A stretch of 64,000 nucleotides of DNA. Source: Chitinophagaceae bacterium DXS (lineage in GTDB: Bacteria; Bacteroidota; Bacteroidia; Chitinophagales; Chitinophagaceae). Positions 27,321 to 37,075 of the stretch are shown piece after piece (positions within the stretch are counted from its first letter, which is position 1; each line of letters begins with the position of its first letter). Under the pieces are notes generated by a model. It was not told the origin of the DNA and did no database searches. It saw only the letters and a list, made by a program, of their open reading frames with translations. Position numbers and translations under genes: made by a program. The stretch covers positions 2,939,677-3,003,676 of the forward strand of contig CP128386.1 of assembly GCA_030345135.1 (NCBI GenBank), read 5' to 3'.

Positions 27321-28072
27321 TGAGCGACTATCCTGCTGTTAAAATATCCGGCCTTGGGTTTACCTATCCTTCTCAATCAGGATCGCTTTTTACTGATCTG
27401 AATCTTGAAATTCAACAGGGAGAAAGGTTTGGCTTGTTCGGACCTAACGGTGCGGGCAAAACAACTTTGATGAGCCTGATGACCGGCTTGCTTCCTTTTA
27501 ATGAAGGTATAATTGAACTAAACGGTCAATCTATTCAAACAAAAGATAAAAAGATCAACCAGCTCTTTGGCTATGTTCCGCAGGATTTTTCTTTCTATGA
27601 TGAATTAACGCCTGTTGAAAACCTGGAGTTCTTTGGCGCATGGTCCGGATTAAATACAAAACAAATTAAACAACGAACAGCTGAACTTCTCGATGTGATG
27701 AACCTTACATCAGTTGCAAACAAGGCCGTCACTAAATTTTCAGGCGGAATGAAACGTCGCGTTAATCTTGCCATTGGCGTTATTCATCAACCTAAAATAT
27801 TGTTCCTGGATGAACCCACAGTTGGTGTGGATGTGCAAACGAGACATGACATTCTGAATTATTTACTTCAACTAAATAAAAACGGCACAACGCTTATCTA
27901 TACTTCTCATCAACTAAGTGAAGCGGAAGAATTGTGCAAACGTGTGGCAATGATCGATAATGGAAAAATTGTGGCACACGATGATTTGGATAAATTACTC
28001 GTTGATCACGAGCAGGATGGTTTGGAAGGACTTTTCTTAAACCTAACCGGCAAAAATTTTAGTCAGTCATGA
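27311..28072 (+). CDS. ABC transporter ATP-binding protein
   Basis: Walker A is FGPNGAGKTTLMSL, the ABC signature is FSGGMKRRVNLAI, Walker B is PKILFLDEPTVG and the H-loop is YTSHQ. At 253 aa it is one standard nucleotide-binding domain. It overlaps the BtrH-like gene by 10 bases and the permease gene by 4. With that ABC-2 permease it should form an exporter. Given the setting, the cargo is probably pigment or a pigment precursor (inference). Confidence 0.9.
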   Translation: MAVMSDYPAVKISGLGFTYPSQSGSLFTDLNLEIQQGERFGLFGPNGAGKTTLMSLMTGLLPFNEGIIELNGQSIQTKDKKINQLFGYVPQDFSFYDELTPVENLEFFGAWSGLNTKQIKQRTAELLDVMNLTSVANKAVTKFSGGMKRRVNLAIGVIHQPKILFLDEPTVGVDVQTRHDILNYLLQLNKNGTTLIYTSHQLSEAEELCKRVAMIDNGKIVAHDDLDKLLVDHEQDGLEGLFLNLTGKNFSQS

Positions 28073-29346
28073 AGCTTTGGGCAACCATAAAAAAAGATGT
28101 GCGCATTTTGTTGCGGGATAAGGTTGGCCTCACCTTCATGTTTGCCATGCCAATACTATTGGTGCTGGTTGTTACTGCCATCCAGAACAACACATTTGAT
28201 CTGCTGAGTAAGAATAATATATCCCTATTGGTCAGCAATAAAGATACCGGCAGGTTTAGTAAAGAATTTATGCAGACCGTTGATAAACTGGGTATGTTTA
28301 AAGTTGTAGAACTACCCGGCAAATCAAATGATGAAGAAGTGACCACGCAGCTTCGCAATAAAGATGCAGTTGTTGCAGTTATTATTCCGGCGGACTTTTC
28401 GGTGCAATTAAATGAGAGAGCAAAAAGCATCACTGATAAGGCATTAAGCTCATTCGGACTGGAAGGAGATTCTACAGCGGCTAAGGTAAACAGCACAAGT
28501 GCTTTGTTAATGTACTATAAGCCGGAGATACAATCATCCTTCAAACTATCCATACAAAGCGCGTTAACCAGTGCATTGCAGATGGTGCAAAGCAGGCAGG
28601 TGTTGAAGACCTTATATTTTTCGATTAACGAGAAGCCTTTGCCTGATTCACTGGAAGATGAAATGCTGAACAACAGGATGGCTATTGATGAAAAACCACT
28701 TACGCGATCTGACAGCAAAGAGATTCCAAATGCATCGCAGCACAACGTTCCGGCATGGACCATTTTTGCCATGTTTTTCATTGTGATCTCACTGGGCGGA
28801 AGTATCGTAAGAGAAAAGTCAAGCGGTAGTTTTATCAGGCTTAAAACATTGCCTACAAGTTTTCTTACGGCGCTTTTGTCAAAACAGATCACTTACCTTG
28901 TTGTCACAGTATTACAAGCCATATTAATTTTTTTAATTGGCGTCTGGATCTTTCCCTACCTCAGCTTACCTAAATTGAATATGCCTTCCGATATATTGGG
29001 ATTGTTTATTGTAACGCTGGTCTGTGGCCTGTGTGCGGTTAACTATGCTATATGTATTGGTGTGCTGGCAAAAACACAGGAGCAGGCAAATGGGTTCGGG
29101 GCGGTATCTATTGTAATACTTTCAGTCATTGGTGGTCTAATGGTACCATCCTTTGCTATGCCCGCATCTTTTAAAGGTGTTATGATGTTATCGCCTTTAC
29201 ATTGGTGCCTCAAGAGCTATTATGTGCTCTTCCTGGAAGGCGGAAAACTAAAGGATGTTATTATAAATATCCTACCTTTAATTTTGATTACGCTTGTATT
29301 TCAGCTAATAACAAGCATCGCACTGCAAAAGAAAAATCTTATTTGA
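28069..29346 (+). CDS. ABC-2 type transporter permease
   Basis: The 425-aa protein has one N-terminal membrane helix (VGLTFMFAMPILLVLVV), a ~180-residue extracytoplasmic domain, and then five hydrophobic segments in the C-terminal half (WTIFAMFFIVISLGG through ILPLILITLVFQLI), the classic ABC-2 layout. The start overlaps the ATPase stop (ATGA). The ACP gene follows after 11 bases. It is the only inner-membrane transporter within the pigment cluster in this window. Confidence 0.85.
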   Translation: MKLWATIKKDVRILLRDKVGLTFMFAMPILLVLVVTAIQNNTFDLLSKNNISLLVSNKDTGRFSKEFMQTVDKLGMFKVVELPGKSNDEEVTTQLRNKDAVVAVIIPADFSVQLNERAKSITDKALSSFGLEGDSTAAKVNSTSALLMYYKPEIQSSFKLSIQSALTSALQMVQSRQVLKTLYFSINEKPLPDSLEDEMLNNRMAIDEKPLTRSDSKEIPNASQHNVPAWTIFAMFFIVISLGGSIVREKSSGSFIRLKTLPTSFLTALLSKQITYLVVTVLQAILIFLIGVWIFPYLSLPKLNMPSDILGLFIVTLVCGLCAVNYAICIGVLAKTQEQANGFGAVSIVILSVIGGLMVPSFAMPASFKGVMMLSPLHWCLKSYYVLFLEGGKLKDVIINILPLILITLVFQLITSIALQKKNLI

Positions 29347-29357
29347 ATTTTTATATA

Positions 29358-29624
29358 ATGGAAACAGTAGAATTAAAGCAGCAATTAAAACAGCAGATCA
29401 TAGAGTTTTTGAATCTTACATCTCTTACGCCTGAAGACATAAAAGATGATGCACCTTTTTTTGGTGCGGATGGACTGGAACTGGATTCAATTGACTCACT
29501 TGAACTGATCGTATTGCTGCAGAGAGTGTATGGCATTTCTATAAAAGATCCAAAAGAAGGTCGTAAAGTATTGGTTGATGTTAATACCATGGCTGACTAC
29601 ATTGAAAAACACAGAACCAAATAA
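29358..29624 (+). CDS. Acyl carrier protein (88 aa)
   Basis: The ATG at 29358 (METVELKQQLKQQ) gives a normal 88-residue ACP; the frame extends upstream into the permease gene without a better start. The phosphopantetheine site is Ser44 in LELDSIDSLEL, a standard Asp-Ser-Ile motif, unlike the Asn-Ser-Ala of the other ACP. It lies between the permease and KS genes, so it probably carries the growing polyene for the KS at 29636. Confidence 0.85.
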   Translation: METVELKQQLKQQIIEFLNLTSLTPEDIKDDAPFFGADGLELDSIDSLELIVLLQRVYGISIKDPKEGRKVLVDVNTMADYIEKHRTK

Positions 29625-29635
29625 ATTCATTTTTA

Positions 29636-30823
29636 TTGAGCAGGATTTTTGTTACGGGTGTCGGAATCATCAGCGCCATTGGCAATTCATTGAATGAAAA
29701 CCATGCTTCATTGTTAAATGGCAAGTGTGGCATTTCATACGTAAACAACTTTCCTTCCAAATATGCATCCGAATTACCGTTTGGAGCAATTCAGACGGGC
29801 AATGATGCTTTGAAAGATAAACTCGGGATAAGTAATCCTTCTGTTACACGCACAACTTTACTGGCAATACATGCAGCAAATGATGCTGTTGAGGATGCTG
29901 CACTTACAAAGGATGAATTAACTTCTGCTGATACTGCTTTTATTGGCGCTACAACAGTTGGCGGTATGTGTCTGACAGATGAATTATATCGCGATGCAAA
30001 TGAAAACTATAAGGAGTCTCCTTACCTGTCATCTTACGATTGCGCATCTGTATTTCTTTATTTACAGGAATACTATCATTTAAATGGCATAATCGATACA
30101 ATCAACACCGCTTGCTCATCTTCTGCAAATGCAATCATGTATGGAGCGAGGCTGATCAAAAATGGATTGGCGAAAAGAGCCATTGTTGGCGGTGCGGATA
30201 GTCTTTCAAAATTCACGATTAACGGATTTAATGCACTTCATATTCTTTCAGACGAAGTCTGTACTCCGTTTGATGAGGGGCGCAAAGGCCTGAATCTTGG
30301 CGAAGGAGCAGCTTTTCTTGTGCTTGAAAAAGAAGAAGATGTTGCCGGGAAAAAAATCTATGCAGAAGTAACGGGATATCATAACACAAGCGATGCATTT
30401 CATCCGTCATCATTGTCAGATAATGGTGAAGGCCCGTTTCTATCAATGCAGGGCGCTTTAAGAAGTGCACAACTGCAACCCAATGATATTGATTTTATTA
30501 ATGCGCATGGAACAGGAACGGAAAACAATGATGAAGCAGAAAGCCGTGCTATGATCAGGATCTTTAATACGCCACCACCCTTTGCTTCAACCAAATCGAA
30601 TACAGGTCATACTTTGGGTGCAGCGGGAGCCATTGAATCTGTCTATAGTATTTTGAGTATAGTAAACCAGGAGATCTATCCCGGACTTCATTTTACAAAA
30701 CCAATACAGGCTACGGGACTTGAGCCCGTTGTTGTTGCCAAACAAATACCTGTAAACCATGTAATGTCCAACTCATTTGGTTTTGGTGGAAATTGTACTT
30801 CACTCATCTTTTCTAAAGCCTGA
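29636..30823 (+). CDS. Beta-ketoacyl-ACP synthase, complete active site (TTG start)
   Basis: The start is TTG at 29636, giving MSRIFVTGVGIISAIGNS, the expected N-terminus; no ATG is close by. The catalytic residues are Cys160 (INTACSSSANA), His291 (NAHGTGTEN) and His325 (SNTGHTLGAAG). The 395-aa enzyme has the FabF/aryl-polyene KS layout. A Cys-less thiolase-fold protein follows after 5 bases and is the likely heterodimer partner, as in KS/chain-length-factor pairs. Confidence 0.9.
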   Translation: MSRIFVTGVGIISAIGNSLNENHASLLNGKCGISYVNNFPSKYASELPFGAIQTGNDALKDKLGISNPSVTRTTLLAIHAANDAVEDAALTKDELTSADTAFIGATTVGGMCLTDELYRDANENYKESPYLSSYDCASVFLYLQEYYHLNGIIDTINTACSSSANAIMYGARLIKNGLAKRAIVGGADSLSKFTINGFNALHILSDEVCTPFDEGRKGLNLGEGAAFLVLEKEEDVAGKKIYAEVTGYHNTSDAFHPSSLSDNGEGPFLSMQGALRSAQLQPNDIDFINAHGTGTENNDEAESRAMIRIFNTPPPFASTKSNTGHTLGAAGAIESVYSILSIVNQEIYPGLHFTKPIQATGLEPVVVAKQIPVNHVMSNSFGFGGNCTSLIFSKA

Positions 30824-30828
30824 TCAAC

Positions 30829-31866
30829 ATGTTGTATATCCACGAAGCAAGTTGCATATCACCCCAGCAAACATTCTCAACGATAGATCTTGAGCATGTA
30901 ACAGACCCGGTGGACAATAAGCTGCATGTTGCAGAACCAGCATACGGAGGCATTCCCAAAAACATGCTGCGTAGAATGGGCAAAGCCGTGCGTATTGGTG
31001 TTGGGGCATCTTTGCCGCTGCTGGATAAAATTTCTTCGCTTAATGGTTTTATTATCGGCACTGCAAATGGTGGCATGGAGGAAAGCATTTTGTTTTTAAA
31101 ACAGATCATTGCTTATGATGAAGGCGTTTTAACTCCCGGAAGTTTTGTACAAAGTACAGCAAATGCTACCGCTGCGCAGCTAAGTCTCTTAACGGGAAAC
31201 CGAGGTTACAATATTACACACGTCCATCGTGGCCTGGCATTTGAAAATGCGGTGATCGATGCAGCAATGATGGTGAATGAAAACAAAGGCACGAGCTATT
31301 TGCTTGGGGGAATTGATGATATATCCAACTATAACTACAAGCTCGACTACATGGATGGCTGGTATAAAGAAGAGGAAATTGACGGGCAATCATTCTATAG
31401 CACAAACTCAGCCGGTAGCATTGCGGGTGAAGGTGCGGCTATTTTCCTCGTAAATGATCATGCTCAAAATGCGTTGGCAAAAGTTAAAGCAATAAAGACA
31501 TTACATTCGGCTGATCCTGATTTGATAAAACGGGCATTTGAAGGCTTTATTAAAGAACAACAAGTTGACCTATCATCCTGCATCTTTTTAAGTGGTGAAA
31601 ACGGAGACAGCCGTCTTCTTCCTTTTTATACATCCTGCGAGGAAATTCTTGGGACTGATATAACAATCGCCCGCTTTAAGCATCTTTGCGGAGAATATCC
31701 AACGGCGTCCGCCTTTGCGTTGTGGCTCTCCTGCCAGTTGCTAAATAGGTTGCAAATGCCGGAGCATATGATTAAGAAGCACGGCTCTGCTAAACAGCCT
31801 TCTTCCATTCTTATTTATAACAATCACAAGAATGCGCAGCACAGCTTTATGCTAATTGAAAGTTGA
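30829..31866 (+). CDS. Cys-less beta-ketoacyl synthase-like protein (chain-length-factor type, 345 aa)
   Basis: The fold pattern follows beta-ketoacyl synthases, but the nucleophile elbow that reads TACSSSA in active enzymes is THVHRGLAFENA here, with no Cys. FKHLCGEYPTASAFALW replaces the second-His region. It is a paralogue of the protein at 35990-37075, which shares the VHxxxxFENA and FKHLCGEYPTA signatures. It is paired with the active KS just upstream. Chain-length factors in type II polyketide and aryl-polyene systems lack Cys and set chain length in a KS heterodimer; that role is inferred here. Confidence 0.8.
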   Translation: MLYIHEASCISPQQTFSTIDLEHVTDPVDNKLHVAEPAYGGIPKNMLRRMGKAVRIGVGASLPLLDKISSLNGFIIGTANGGMEESILFLKQIIAYDEGVLTPGSFVQSTANATAAQLSLLTGNRGYNITHVHRGLAFENAVIDAAMMVNENKGTSYLLGGIDDISNYNYKLDYMDGWYKEEEIDGQSFYSTNSAGSIAGEGAAIFLVNDHAQNALAKVKAIKTLHSADPDLIKRAFEGFIKEQQVDLSSCIFLSGENGDSRLLPFYTSCEEILGTDITIARFKHLCGEYPTASAFALWLSCQLLNRLQMPEHMIKKHGSAKQPSSILIYNNHKNAQHSFMLIES

Positions 31867-32053
31867 AAATTGACAATTGAAAATTTCAATATCGTTTAGT
31901 TGGGATCTGACAATATCAAACGCTCATAGAATATCACAATCAGGTCAATTTCGGGAGACTCTCCTATCGGGCCAATGACAGATTTCACAACAGTGATTGT
32001 TTTTCCCGTAGGGAATTAAGCTCCATAGAAATGTGCAAATTGAGAACATCATA

Positions 32054-32101
32054 GTCCGTTAGGACTTTAACCAACTAAAAAGGGTTAATGTCCTAACGGA
32101 C
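32054..32101. repeat. REP-like hairpin (perfect 12-base arms)
   Basis: GTCCGTTAGGAC (32054-32065) and GTCCTAACGGAC (32090-32101) are exact reverse complements, with weaker pairing continuing inward (TTTAACC / GGGTTAA). A related short palindrome, AGTCCTACGGACT, occurs near 32140. They sit in the ~520-base gap between the plus-strand pigment block and the convergent GH2 gene. No gene is seen in the gap. Confidence 0.8.
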
Positions 32102-32292
32102 AAAAAAGACCTTATATGTTACGGCTTCTATTAAACTTTAAGTCCTACGGACTATAGACAAAAAGTATACTGTCATCTCTTGTTTACAGACTTCTTTGTT
32201 ATTATGTAGCAGCTATTAGGGCTGCTCTGGTTATTTTTTCTGACGAGCCAGTAGCGTGCATTAAACGCTATTACGCATACATATCAATATAA

Positions 32293-32376
32293 AGCCTCAC
32301 TTTTCGTTCATTTGATAAGGGAACTAAAAGTGAGGCTCCTGGGTAAGATTAATTCCCGTAAAAAAAAATTACGGGA
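32293..32376 (-). terminator. Probable bidirectional terminator downstream of the GH2 gene
   Basis: Two hairpins lie back to back: AGCCTCACTTTTCGTTC pairs with GAACTAAAAGTGAGGCT (32293-32337, one mismatch), and TCCCGTAA pairs with TTACGGGA (32354-32376) around a homopolymer loop. Both are just past the GH2 stop at 32389 and between convergent transcripts. There is no long T-run after the stems, so efficiency is uncertain. Confidence 0.45.
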
Positions 32377-32388
32377 TATAAAAAAAGG

Positions 32389-34932
32389 TTACCTGTTTTC
32401 TATCTCAATTGAGCCTTCTGCCAGTTGTTCGCTTATAGCATGTACGGTGAACTTGCCTTTAGCTCCACCTTTTGATTTTACAATTACCAATGCCATTCCG
32501 TTGAAGGCTGGGCGGTCATGACTTTGAAAAGGAACAAAACTAATGGGGTTGCCATTGTCTGTTGCTACAATTTCTCCCGGGCCTTCAATTGAAAAATGAA
32601 TGAGCGGATGAGAACGGGGCACCACAAGTCCTGCGTTATCTGTTACTTTAACAGTAATAAAACTCAGGTCATCTTCGCCTGCCTTTATTGCAATGCGATC
32701 TGCAGAAAGAACAAGTTTGTTCATTTCTCCCGTAGTCTTTACGATGTCTGTTGCCCACTGTTTGCCGTTTTTATAGCAAATTACTTTTAATTCACCGGGC
32801 ACATATCGCACACTATCCCAGGTGAGACGAAAATCCTTCCCGGGTGTTTTATGTTTCCTTCCCAAACTTTTTCCGTTTAAGAACAATTCTGCCTCATCGC
32901 CCGAAGTATAAACATGCACAGGAGTTATAGAGTCTATTCTTTCCGGCCAGTTCCAGTGAGGAAAAATATGTGCCATTGGAAGATCGGGTCGCCAATGCGC
33001 CTGGTAGCTATAGAAACGGTCTTTGGGAAATCCAGCCAGGTCTATAATTCCAAAATAGCTGCTTCTTGAAGGCGGATTATTTTTGCGGATAAACTCCAAC
33101 TGTTTTTCAAGCTCTTCTTTTTTAGAAGGGTCGGTGCGAAAGTTGAGCAAATTTGTTTCATCTGAATTGTAAGGAGTAGGTTCACCTAAATAGTCAAAAC
33201 CTGTCCATACAAACTCACCAAGCAAATTGGGGTATTTCGCGTTGGTTCTGAATTGTTCATCAGGCGAGCAACCCCAGCCCGGCTTGGCATTATCGTATGA
33301 TGATATTTGCCAGTTCTGGTAATCGTTCGATCCAAAATAATATTCACCTCTTGTGCTAACACAGGAAGAGGTCTCGCTGCCAATTGTAGGCATGTTGGCA
33401 TATCGTGGATCGGCATCCCATTTCGCCTGTTGACCAAAGAAATAATTCACTCCCATAACGCCTAATGCTGTGGCAGCGCCTGAATTGCGACCACCATCAG
33501 GATCATTGTATCCGTTTGAAACGGGACGTGTTGGGTCTTCGCGCTTCATAATTTCTGCCAGGTGTTTGGTCAGTTGTACATTTTGCTGCTCCAAAACTTC
33601 ATTACCAATGGACCAAATGAATACAGAGGGATGATTGCGGTCGCGATGTATAAGCGCTTTCAAATCCTTTTCATGCCACTCATCAAAAATCTTATTGTAA
33701 TCGTTTTTGCGTTTCCCTTTTTTCCATGCATCAAATGCTTCGTCCCAAACCAGGAAGCCCATTTTGTCAGCTAATTCAAGTAACTCCGGTGCCGGAGGAT
33801 TGTGTGATGTCCGCAATGAGTTGCAGCCCATGTCTTTCAATATGTTCAGTTGCCTTATCAACGCACTTTCATTAAATGCTGCACCAAGAGCGCCTAGATC
33901 ATGATGATTGCATGTACCTTGTATCTCAACACGCTTGCCATTTAACAGGAACCCGTTTCGTGCGGTAAATTCAAGTGTCCGAATGCCGAAAGGAGAATTA
34001 TAGGTATCTACAACTTTACCATTTATTTTAATGACTGTTTGTGCCACATACCTGTTGGGCGCTTCAATACTCCAGCGTTTAGGGCGGGTTATAGTAGCCT
34101 GGGATTCTGTAATTTTCTCTTCACCTGCATTCAAATCGATTATCGATTCTTTTGTGGCTGCTACTTTTTTAACCGGCCTGTTCAATACATCCAGTTCATA
34201 CAATGTTGTCTGAGCAATTGCTGTCGCTGATTTTTGGGACTGATTATTCAAGGTTAATGCAATATTCACCACTGCATCCCGATCGGTTATTTTGGGAGCG
34301 GTGATATATGTGCCCCAGTGAGCAACGTGCACAGGCGCTGTTTTTACCAGCCATACATGACGGTAAATTCCAGCTCCCGGATACCATCTTGAGTCCCAGT
34401 TTTCTGTATCCAGGCGAACTGCCAGAACGTTTTCTTTTCGAGGCAGGATGTATGGTGTTAGATCCATCCGGAAAGATGTATATCCATAAGGCCAGGTGCC
34501 AACATATTTTCCATTAAGCCATATTTTGGCATAGGCCATAGCTCCGTCAAAATCTATGAAAATCTGTTTGCCTGTATCCGTTGCGGGAATGGAAAAATGC
34601 TTCCTGTACCAGCCAATCCCCTTCCAGGGAAGCTTGCCGGTAGAGCCATCCAGTTCTATTCTGAAAGGGCCGGTGATGGCCCAGTCGTGCGGCAGTTGTA
34701 GTTTTTGCCAACTGGCATCGTTGAGAGCCATATTTTCCAACGCTGCAGGTTCTTCTTTTCGTGTTCCATCGGGTTGAAGTCCATAACGCTGAAAAAGCCA
34801 GCCATCATCAAATGATGCCGTATTTGTTGTTCCCATCCGGGTAATGGGGGCAGATTGTGAAAATGCGCCGGGCAAACCGGGAAGAAAAAGTGACGCGAAA
34901 AGGAATAATTGAAAAAAACGCTGATAATTCAT
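32389..34932 (-). CDS. GH2 beta-galactosidase, exported (847 aa)
   Basis: A signal peptide (MNYQRFFQLFLFASLFL ... GAFS) leads into a GH2 sugar-binding domain (LPHDWAITGPF), an Ig-like domain, and a TIM barrel with NHHDLG, RTSHNPPAPELL, VFIWSIGNEV (acid/base Glu) and PTIGSETSS (candidate nucleophile Glu). A DUF4982-like and further Ig-like domains complete the C-terminus. GH2 enzymes of this build release terminal beta-linked galactose or similar sugars in the periplasm. It has no link to pigment synthesis and stands alone inside the cluster, flanked by hairpin-bearing spacers, so it may be a later insertion. Confidence 0.85.
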   Translation of the reverse strand: MNYQRFFQLFLFASLFLPGLPGAFSQSAPITRMGTTNTASFDDGWLFQRYGLQPDGTRKEEPAALENMALNDASWQKLQLPHDWAITGPFRIELDGSTGKLPWKGIGWYRKHFSIPATDTGKQIFIDFDGAMAYAKIWLNGKYVGTWPYGYTSFRMDLTPYILPRKENVLAVRLDTENWDSRWYPGAGIYRHVWLVKTAPVHVAHWGTYITAPKITDRDAVVNIALTLNNQSQKSATAIAQTTLYELDVLNRPVKKVAATKESIIDLNAGEEKITESQATITRPKRWSIEAPNRYVAQTVIKINGKVVDTYNSPFGIRTLEFTARNGFLLNGKRVEIQGTCNHHDLGALGAAFNESALIRQLNILKDMGCNSLRTSHNPPAPELLELADKMGFLVWDEAFDAWKKGKRKNDYNKIFDEWHEKDLKALIHRDRNHPSVFIWSIGNEVLEQQNVQLTKHLAEIMKREDPTRPVSNGYNDPDGGRNSGAATALGVMGVNYFFGQQAKWDADPRYANMPTIGSETSSCVSTRGEYYFGSNDYQNWQISSYDNAKPGWGCSPDEQFRTNAKYPNLLGEFVWTGFDYLGEPTPYNSDETNLLNFRTDPSKKEELEKQLEFIRKNNPPSRSSYFGIIDLAGFPKDRFYSYQAHWRPDLPMAHIFPHWNWPERIDSITPVHVYTSGDEAELFLNGKSLGRKHKTPGKDFRLTWDSVRYVPGELKVICYKNGKQWATDIVKTTGEMNKLVLSADRIAIKAGEDDLSFITVKVTDNAGLVVPRSHPLIHFSIEGPGEIVATDNGNPISFVPFQSHDRPAFNGMALVIVKSKGGAKGKFTVHAISEQLAEGSIEIENR

Positions 34933-35111
34933 TTTTTATGTATTGTACTATTATGAAGGAAAAAATCAGCATTCAAAAAAGGCGAATGCAACCTGGGGTA
35001 CAATGTACATAACTTTAGAACAGAGAAATCTGTAGCAGGCGAGATGTTAGTTTAACAGAATAATCGGGTAAAATTTAGCAAGGGGAACAGGCGAATGCCG
35101 GTAGATCACAG

Positions 35112-35474
35112 CTACAGCAATGTAGCTTTGCATTTGAAACATACGTCTTCATTCTTCAGGATAGTTGCATTGATTTTTACGTGCATGGAATCTGTCAACG
35201 AATAATGTATGTTTACTGCCAGCCTATCCTTATCATTTGGGTTTATGATTGAAAGGAACTTCAGGTCATCTGCTTTTATTAATCGGAGAGACCTGCCAAT
35301 GGCCAACTCTGTCAGTTCTTTGACAATTTGCAATAGACAAGCGCCGGGAACAACGGGTTGGCCGGGAAAATGACCTTGAAAAATGCGGTGAGTGCTGTTT
35401 ACAGTTAGTGTTGCATGTAACACGTCCGCCTCAACAGATGAAAAAATTATATGGTAAAAATCGTCTTTAAGCAT
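35112..35474 (-). CDS. Hotdog-fold dehydratase-like protein (120 aa)
   Basis: The FabZ/FabA-type motif GHFPGQPVVPGACLLQIVKE keeps His35, but the residue where FabZ has its catalytic Glu is Gln49. At 120 aa it is shorter than FabZ. It is the last gene of the second minus-strand block, separated from the CLF-like gene by a ~515-base spacer. Aryl-polyene clusters have two cooperating dehydratase-type hotdog proteins; this one and the protein at 42272-42688 may be such a pair (inference). Confidence 0.75.
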   Translation of the reverse strand: MLKDDFYHIIFSSVEADVLHATLTVNSTHRIFQGHFPGQPVVPGACLLQIVKELTELAIGRSLRLIKADDLKFLSIINPNDKDRLAVNIHYSLTDSMHVKINATILKNEDVCFKCKATLL

Positions 35475-35989
35475 TATTTATTTGTTTCAAACGAAATGCA
35501 AATTTAGTCAGTTGCCATTTCAATGGTGTCTGTTAAGAACAGTTTCTAATAACGTTCATCGAAATCTCGTCAAAAGTTTCACGCAAAGAACGCAGAGAAG
35601 CTACGGCGCGGCGAAAATGCCTTCGGCATTTATTGATTCAATGAATTTGGATGTAGCAATTTGTAAACATTCCGGCCAAGGAGGAAGAACGCAATAAAAA
35701 AATAACAAATCAGTGTGTAGAACAGCTTGCCATCTGTAATGCCAGCTACACTTTGGAGAGGCGTTGGCCGGCAAAACGCCCGGAGGGATCGGGTTTGCCT
35801 TGATTTTTTCCTGCCCGATCTGTAATCATTCAGGCGGGGGTTCTTTTGGATCAAGCCAAAAGAACATAAAAAAAGAAAACCTCACACCCGTAATCATTCT
35901 TAAGTTTTCCTGTTCTTCCAAGCCTGATTATGGCGGTTGAGAGAATTTCAGAAATCAATGATGTCGCTTAACTAAGCGATATTGAATGA
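35475..35989. other. Spacer without a supported gene
   Basis: I see no gene here. There is a short palindrome, AATGCCTTCGGCATT (35618-35632), and text such as CACGCAAAGAACGCAGAGAAG (35580 onward), related to the wording of the repeats at 22.5-23.1 kb. A 74-codon minus-strand frame has no supporting features. Confidence 0.5.
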
Positions 35990-37075
35990 TTAATGGATAT
36001 TTTTTTTAACGTCAGTCGCAGATAGTACCATCACAGAATGATGTATATTTTGAGAATGATTATAAATCAATACTTTTTGGGGCTGTATATTCTTCACTTT
36101 ATCATTCGCAACAGTGGGAGGAATTTCTCCCGCCTTTAAAATATTCGCGGCAAGCCATAGCGCAAATGATGCGGCAGTCGGATATTCGCCACACAAGTGT
36201 TTAAAGTGTAGTGAAGGTTTATTCCGGAAGATGGTTTTCTGCACTTCATCATATATCGCATCGTTTTTTATATCTCCGTTTCGCCCATCAATAATGAGAT
36301 CAATTTCGTTGAGGTCAACAGATTGAGATTCCAGTGAACGCAGGATTTCCTCTTTTAACGCTTCAATATTTTTTGGTTTGTAAACTATCGACAATGCTTC
36401 CAGGCGGGCATAATCTCTATCAGATGGCTGATCTGCCAGAAGAAAAAAAGCAGCCCCTTCTCCCGCGATAGTTCCTTTCGTAGGTACATTAAACAATCCG
36501 AAATTGGAAATATCTTCTCTTTTATAAAGGCCGAATCGTTTTAAAATATCATGACTATATTTCGTCAACTCATCCATGCCACCAATCAACACTGTATCGG
36601 CTTCATTTTCTTTCAACAACAGTACTCCATCAAGCAATGCGTTTTCAAATGAAAATGCGCCATGCACAAATGTATTGTTGTAATTGGTACATTGAAGCAT
36701 TAAGGCTATTTGTGCACCAACTGTATTGTGGGTTGACTGAATAAATGCTGTGGGTGAAAGCATTTGCTCTTCTTGCTCAATCATTCTGCTTACAAAAATA
36801 CCGGTGTCTTCAAGACAACCATAAGCCGTCCCCGTTATGATCGCAGAAGGTTGTTGAACACCCGCATCCTGAAGGCATTGAGATGCAGTGGCAACACCCA
36901 TGCGAATGATCCGGCTCATTCTACGGATGAGTTTGGCATCTATATAAGTTTTATAATCCGGTTCTATCGCTTTCAGTAAATTATTATTGTATTCAACTGC
37001 ATCAGCCAGCAATGGCTGATCGCCAAATGTGTTCTGTGGTGATATGGCTGCCGCTGATCTTATATACATTATCAT
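35990..37075 (-). CDS. Cys-less beta-ketoacyl synthase-like protein (chain-length-factor type, 361 aa)
   Basis: The start at 37075 makes an ATGA overlap with the upstream KS stop; a second ATG at 37069 is also possible, while the longer frame from 37108 would intrude into the KS gene. The elbow reads NTFVHGAFSFENA in place of TACSSSANA, so the catalytic Cys is absent. LHFKHLCGEYPTAASFALW matches its paralogue at 30829-31866. Translational coupling to a complete KS strongly suggests a KS/CLF heterodimer. The cluster thus appears to hold two such pairs, on opposite strands. Confidence 0.8.
   Translation of the reverse strand: MIMYIRSAAAISPQNTFGDQPLLADAVEYNNNLLKAIEPDYKTYIDAKLIRRMSRIIRMGVATASQCLQDAGVQQPSAIITGTAYGCLEDTGIFVSRMIEQEEQMLSPTAFIQSTHNTVGAQIALMLQCTNYNNTFVHGAFSFENALLDGVLLLKENEADTVLIGGMDELTKYSHDILKRFGLYKREDISNFGLFNVPTKGTIAGEGAAFFLLADQPSDRDYARLEALSIVYKPKNIEALKEEILRSLESQSVDLNEIDLIIDGRNGDIKNDAIYDEVQKTIFRNKPSLHFKHLCGEYPTAASFALWLAANILKAGEIPPTVANDKVKNIQPQKVLIYNHSQNIHHSVMVLSATDVKKNIH

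Noticed and set aside
29202-29357. Upstream extension of the ACP frame
   Set aside because: Lies inside the permease gene; the ATG at 29358 gives a normal ACP length.
35630-35854. 74-codon minus-strand frame with a hydrophobic stretch
   Set aside because: Basic low-complexity start, no context and located in a spacer with palindromes.
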